Shown here one piece after another: positions 5,736 through 7,823 of a stretch of DNA of 7,823 bases. The stretch is taken from contig CAIVGD010000250.1 of NCBI GenBank assembly GCA_903905395.1, positions 1 to 7,823 on the forward strand. The letters run 5' to 3'. Position 1 is the first letter of the stretch, and every line of letters starts with the position of its first letter. The position numbers and the translations under genes were made by a program. Source of the stretch: an uncultured Verrucomicrobiota bacterium (GTDB lineage: Bacteria; Verrucomicrobiota; Verrucomicrobiia; Methylacidiphilales; Verrucolacustridaceae). The notes under the pieces were generated by a model, which worked only from the letters and a program-made list of their open reading frames with translations, did not search any database and was not told the DNA's origin.

Positions 5736-6153
5736 ACTTTTCCCCGATACGATTTGCGCCGATGCCTCGGCTACACGTGCCCACGCCGCCCGTCACCTGC
5801 CCCAACTCAAACCCGGGACGATCATCCGTCTGCACGGCCCGCTGGGTGCTGGAAAATCGGAATGGGTACGCGGACTCGCCACAGCCCTCGGCATTTCAGG
5901 AGAAGTCCCCAGCCCCACCTTCACCCTTTGCCACCCTTTGCGCGGCGGCCGCCTTCCTCTTGATCACTGGGATCTCTACCGATTGGAAAATGCACGCGAC
6001 TGGGATTCGCTCGGCTGGCCCGATTGCCTCGTCACCACGGGTCTAGTCGCCGTCGAATGGCCCGATCGTTATCCTGGGAACTGGCCGGAAAACACGATCG
6101 ATCTAAAAATAACACCGCAGTCGGACGGCACCCGACTTCTCTCTTGGACTTAA
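5719..6153 (+). CDS. tsaE: tRNA threonylcarbamoyladenosine biosynthesis ATPase TsaE
   Basis: TsaE is the small ATPase that works with TsaB and TsaD to make N6-threonylcarbamoyladenosine at position 37 of ANN-decoding tRNAs, in the cytosol. The 144 residues are near the usual 150-160 length. Seen: Walker A GPLGAGKS (40-47, K46), the SPTFTL segment (65-70) after it, DHWDLYRL (82-89) with the conserved aspartate D85, and VEWPDRY (102-108) with E103-W104. This matches the order in E. coli TsaE. The Walker A has P where many members have D (GDLGAGKT), and S in place of the final T. The ATG at 5719 lies inside the end of thiL with a 17-base overlap, and there is no Shine-Dalgarno, so translation probably depends on ribosomes finishing thiL. 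TsaB and TsaD partners are not in the window. Its TAA overlaps the purH stop on the other strand. Confidence 0.94.
   Translation: MTISVKLFPDTICADASATRAHAARHLPQLKPGTIIRLHGPLGAGKSEWVRGLATALGISGEVPSPTFTLCHPLRGGRLPLDHWDLYRLENARDWDSLGWPDCLVTTGLVAVEWPDRYPGNWPENTIDLKITPQSDGTRLLSWT
6150..6153. other. Shared palindromic TTAA stop of convergent tsaE and purH
   Basis: The + strand TAA of tsaE (6151-6153) and the - strand TAA of purH (6152-6150) overlap in a single TTAA. There is therefore no space between the two convergent genes. Any terminator for either transcript must lie inside the opposite gene's coding sequence. The GC-rich stretch at 6163-6174 (gcgccggccggt) is locally self-complementary but has no T-tract. 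Confidence 0.9.
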
Positions 6154-7697
6154 TGCCGGAAATGGCGCCGGCCGGTGAAAATCATCGCCACCCCTAGCCG
6201 ATCAGCCGCCGCAATCACTTCCCCATCCTTGACGCTTCCCCCAGGCTGAATCGCCGCCGTCGCACCCGCCTGCGCCGCCGCTTCCAACCCATCCGGAAAC
6301 GGAAAAAAAGCATCCGAAGCCACCGCACTTCCCTTGAGGCCGAGCTTTACCTCCCCCGCTTTCCAAACCGCGATTCGCGAGGAATCCACGCGCGACATCT
6401 GCCCCGCCCCGATCCCCAGCGTCCGGTCGTCGTCCGTATAAACAATCGCATTCGATTTTACATGCCGAACAATCTTCCAGCCGAACCGCATCGCCCTCAT
6501 TTCCTTGTCGCTCGGTTGCCGCTTCGTCACCACTTTCCACGCCGCCTCATCATCCCCCGCCCCATCACTCTCCTGCACGAGAAGCCCGTTCCCCCGCACA
6601 CTGCGGAAATCATATCCCCCAACGACGGTCTCGTGATTTTCCATCAAACGCAGATTCTTTTTTGCCTGTAGGATCGTAAGCGCCTCGGGGGTGAAGGACG
6701 GAGCCAGAATCACCTCGCTAAAAATTTCCGCAATCGCCTTCGCCGTCTCCCCATCCACCGCCCGATTCGCCGCAATGATTCCGCCGAACGGCGCCTGCCG
6801 ATCGGTCGCATACGCTTTCTCCCACGCGGACAACAGGGTTTTCCCCGAGCCCACCCCGCACGGATTCGTGTGCTTGAGAATCGCCAGCGTGGGTTCTGCT
6901 TCACGGAACTCCGCGATCAAGCCCGCCGCCGCACTCAGGTCGAGGACGTTATTGTAGGAAAGTTCCTTCCCATGCAACTGCTTGAAGGAATCCAAGAACG
7001 ATCCGTACAGCGCCGCTTTCTGATGCGGATTTTCTCCATACCGCAACGATTGCGCCCTCCGTCGTACGATTCCCGCCGTCTCCTGCAGGACGGGCTGTTC
7101 CGGCTCCGCCAGTTTTGTGAGATACGCCCCGATCAGATGATCGTAGTGGGAGGTGTGCCGAAAAACCTTCGCCGCCAATCTCCGCCGTGTGGCCACCGAA
7201 GTGTCCCCATCGGCCTCCATCTCCTTTTGCACGACCGCATAGTCGGAAGGATCAGTCACCACCGTTACCGCGTCGTGATTCTTCGCCGCACTCCTCAACA
7301 TGCTCGGGCCCCCAATATCAATGTTCTCGATCGCCTGCTCCGTTGTGCAATCCGGCCGGTCCACCGTCTGGGCAAACGGGTAAAGATTCACCACCACCAG
7401 ATCGATCGTAGGAATCTTGTGTTTAGCCGCCTGCTCCCGGTGAGTCGCCAGATCGCGCCTTTGCAGAAGTCCCCCGTGCACTTTCGGATGCAGAGTCTTC
7501 ACCCTTCCGTCCATCATCTCGGGAAAGCCGGTGTAGTCGCTCAACTCCATCACCTTCACTCCCGCATCCCGCAGAGCCTTGGCCGTCCCCCCGGTGGAAA
7601 TCAGCTCCACCCCGCGGCCTACAAGAAATTTGGCAAACTCCAAGAGCCCCGTCTTGTCGGATACCGAAAGCAAGGCCCGTTGAATCCCTTTACTCAT
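6150..7697 (-). CDS. purH: Bifunctional AICAR formyltransferase / IMP cyclohydrolase PurH
   Basis: PurH carries out the last two steps of de novo IMP synthesis: formyl transfer from 10-formyl-tetrahydrofolate to AICAR, then ring closure to IMP. At 515 residues it is complete. The N-terminal MGS-like cyclohydrolase domain (about 1-200) shows SVSDKTG (11-17), STGGT (34-38), GRVKTLHPKVHGG (64-76), NLYPF (104-108) and NIDIGGPSMLRSAAKN (125-140). The C-terminal transferase domain shows RYGENPHQ (219-226), SYNNVLD (247-253), the catalytic pair K275-H276 in LKHTNPCGVG, FGGIIAANR (304-312), VKSNAIVY (413-420), GIGAGQMSRVDS (428-439), SDAFFPFPDG (461-470) and a C-terminal FTGRRHFRH. ATG 7697 follows a GAGG at 8-base spacing and overlaps the purM stop as ATGA, so purM and purH are probably one operon with coupled translation. 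No abnormal residue was seen. Confidence 0.98.
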   Translation of the reverse strand: MSKGIQRALLSVSDKTGLLEFAKFLVGRGVELISTGGTAKALRDAGVKVMELSDYTGFPEMMDGRVKTLHPKVHGGLLQRRDLATHREQAAKHKIPTIDLVVVNLYPFAQTVDRPDCTTEQAIENIDIGGPSMLRSAAKNHDAVTVVTDPSDYAVVQKEMEADGDTSVATRRRLAAKVFRHTSHYDHLIGAYLTKLAEPEQPVLQETAGIVRRRAQSLRYGENPHQKAALYGSFLDSFKQLHGKELSYNNVLDLSAAAGLIAEFREAEPTLAILKHTNPCGVGSGKTLLSAWEKAYATDRQAPFGGIIAANRAVDGETAKAIAEIFSEVILAPSFTPEALTILQAKKNLRLMENHETVVGGYDFRSVRGNGLLVQESDGAGDDEAAWKVVTKRQPSDKEMRAMRFGWKIVRHVKSNAIVYTDDDRTLGIGAGQMSRVDSSRIAVWKAGEVKLGLKGSAVASDAFFPFPDGLEAAAQAGATAAIQPGGSVKDGEVIAAADRLGVAMIFTGRRHFRH

Positions 7698-7823
7698 TTT
7701 AGTAACCTCACTTTCCCTTTTCCCTTCACGATCCGTCCTATTTCATAACAACGAACCGCCTTTTTGGCGCGGGCCACATCTTTTCTGGCCACCACCACAA
7801 TCATTCCGATCCCCATGTTGAAG
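7694..7823 (-). CDS. purM: Phosphoribosylformylglycinamidine cyclo-ligase PurM, C-terminal end (rest outside window)
   Basis: PurM (AIR synthetase) closes the imidazole ring of formylglycinamidine ribonucleotide using ATP, an earlier step of the same purine pathway as purH. Only the last 42 codons lie in the window, reading on the minus strand from the right edge to TGA at 7696-7694. They begin FNMGIGMIVVVARKD and end in IGRIVKGKGKVRLLK. The FNMGIGM motif followed by a run of valines, then (I/G)xI.xGxGxV near the end, is the normal PurM C-terminus. The TGA overlaps the purH ATG (ATGA). The call rests on a short piece, but the motif and the neighbouring purH both support it. Confidence 0.88.
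   Translation of the reverse strand, partial: FNMGIGMIVVVARKDVARAKKAVRCYEIGRIVKGKGKVRLLK

Noticed and set aside
6870..7748. Long + strand open frame of 292 codons opposite purH
   Set aside because: It lies wholly or almost wholly antisense to a clearly conserved purH and its product is low-complexity, rich in R, H, P and L, with no family motif. GC-rich codon bias creates such frames.

Overview
This window is GC-rich, compact chromosomal DNA from a bacterium. It holds seven confidently assigned protein genes, or parts of genes, plus one membrane-protease-like gene. The likely source is the Verrucomicrobiota or a related PVC lineage. That rests on three soft clues: a short ThiL variant next to TsaE, a class III cyclase ending in a 'GWDGVW' tail, and GC-rich repeat-like debris between genes. 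It is an inference, because no 16S rRNA or other taxonomic marker is present.

Layout from left to right. (1) 2-433 (+) is the 3' part of pgl (6-phosphogluconolactonase), joined by an ATGA overlap to zwf (glucose-6-phosphate dehydrogenase, 430-1911 +). Together they encode the first two steps of the oxidative pentose phosphate pathway. (2) 1912-2251 is a non-coding gap between convergent genes. It carries hairpins, an 11-bp direct repeat and other repeat-like debris. (3) 2252-3970 (-) is a membrane-anchored class III nucleotide cyclase with a HAMP domain. It is preceded by a possible 5-codon leader cistron that owns the only strong Shine-Dalgarno sequence nearby. (4) 3971-4071 is a short divergent intergenic region. 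(5) 4072-6153 (+) is a tightly overlapping three-gene run: CPBP/CAAX-type membrane protease, ThiL (thiamine-monophosphate kinase) and TsaE (t6A tRNA-modification ATPase). (6) 6150-7823 (-) is purH followed by the C-terminal end of purM. These are purine biosynthesis genes, transcribed purM then purH, again with an ATGA overlap. tsaE and purH meet tail to tail and share a palindromic TTAA as their stop codons.

The genes are mostly core metabolism: NADPH and pentose supply, thiamine diphosphate, tRNA t6A and de novo IMP. They are packed by start/stop overlaps that suggest translational coupling, and recognisable Shine-Dalgarno sequences are scarce. The + strand is strongly C-rich over G whichever strand the gene lies on, which points to a replication-strand skew. 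I see no rRNA, tRNA, CRISPR array, transposase or phage gene, and no convincing new multi-gene system. The most interesting leads are the leader cistron of the cyclase, the metal-site substitutions in ThiL and the intergenic repeat debris.
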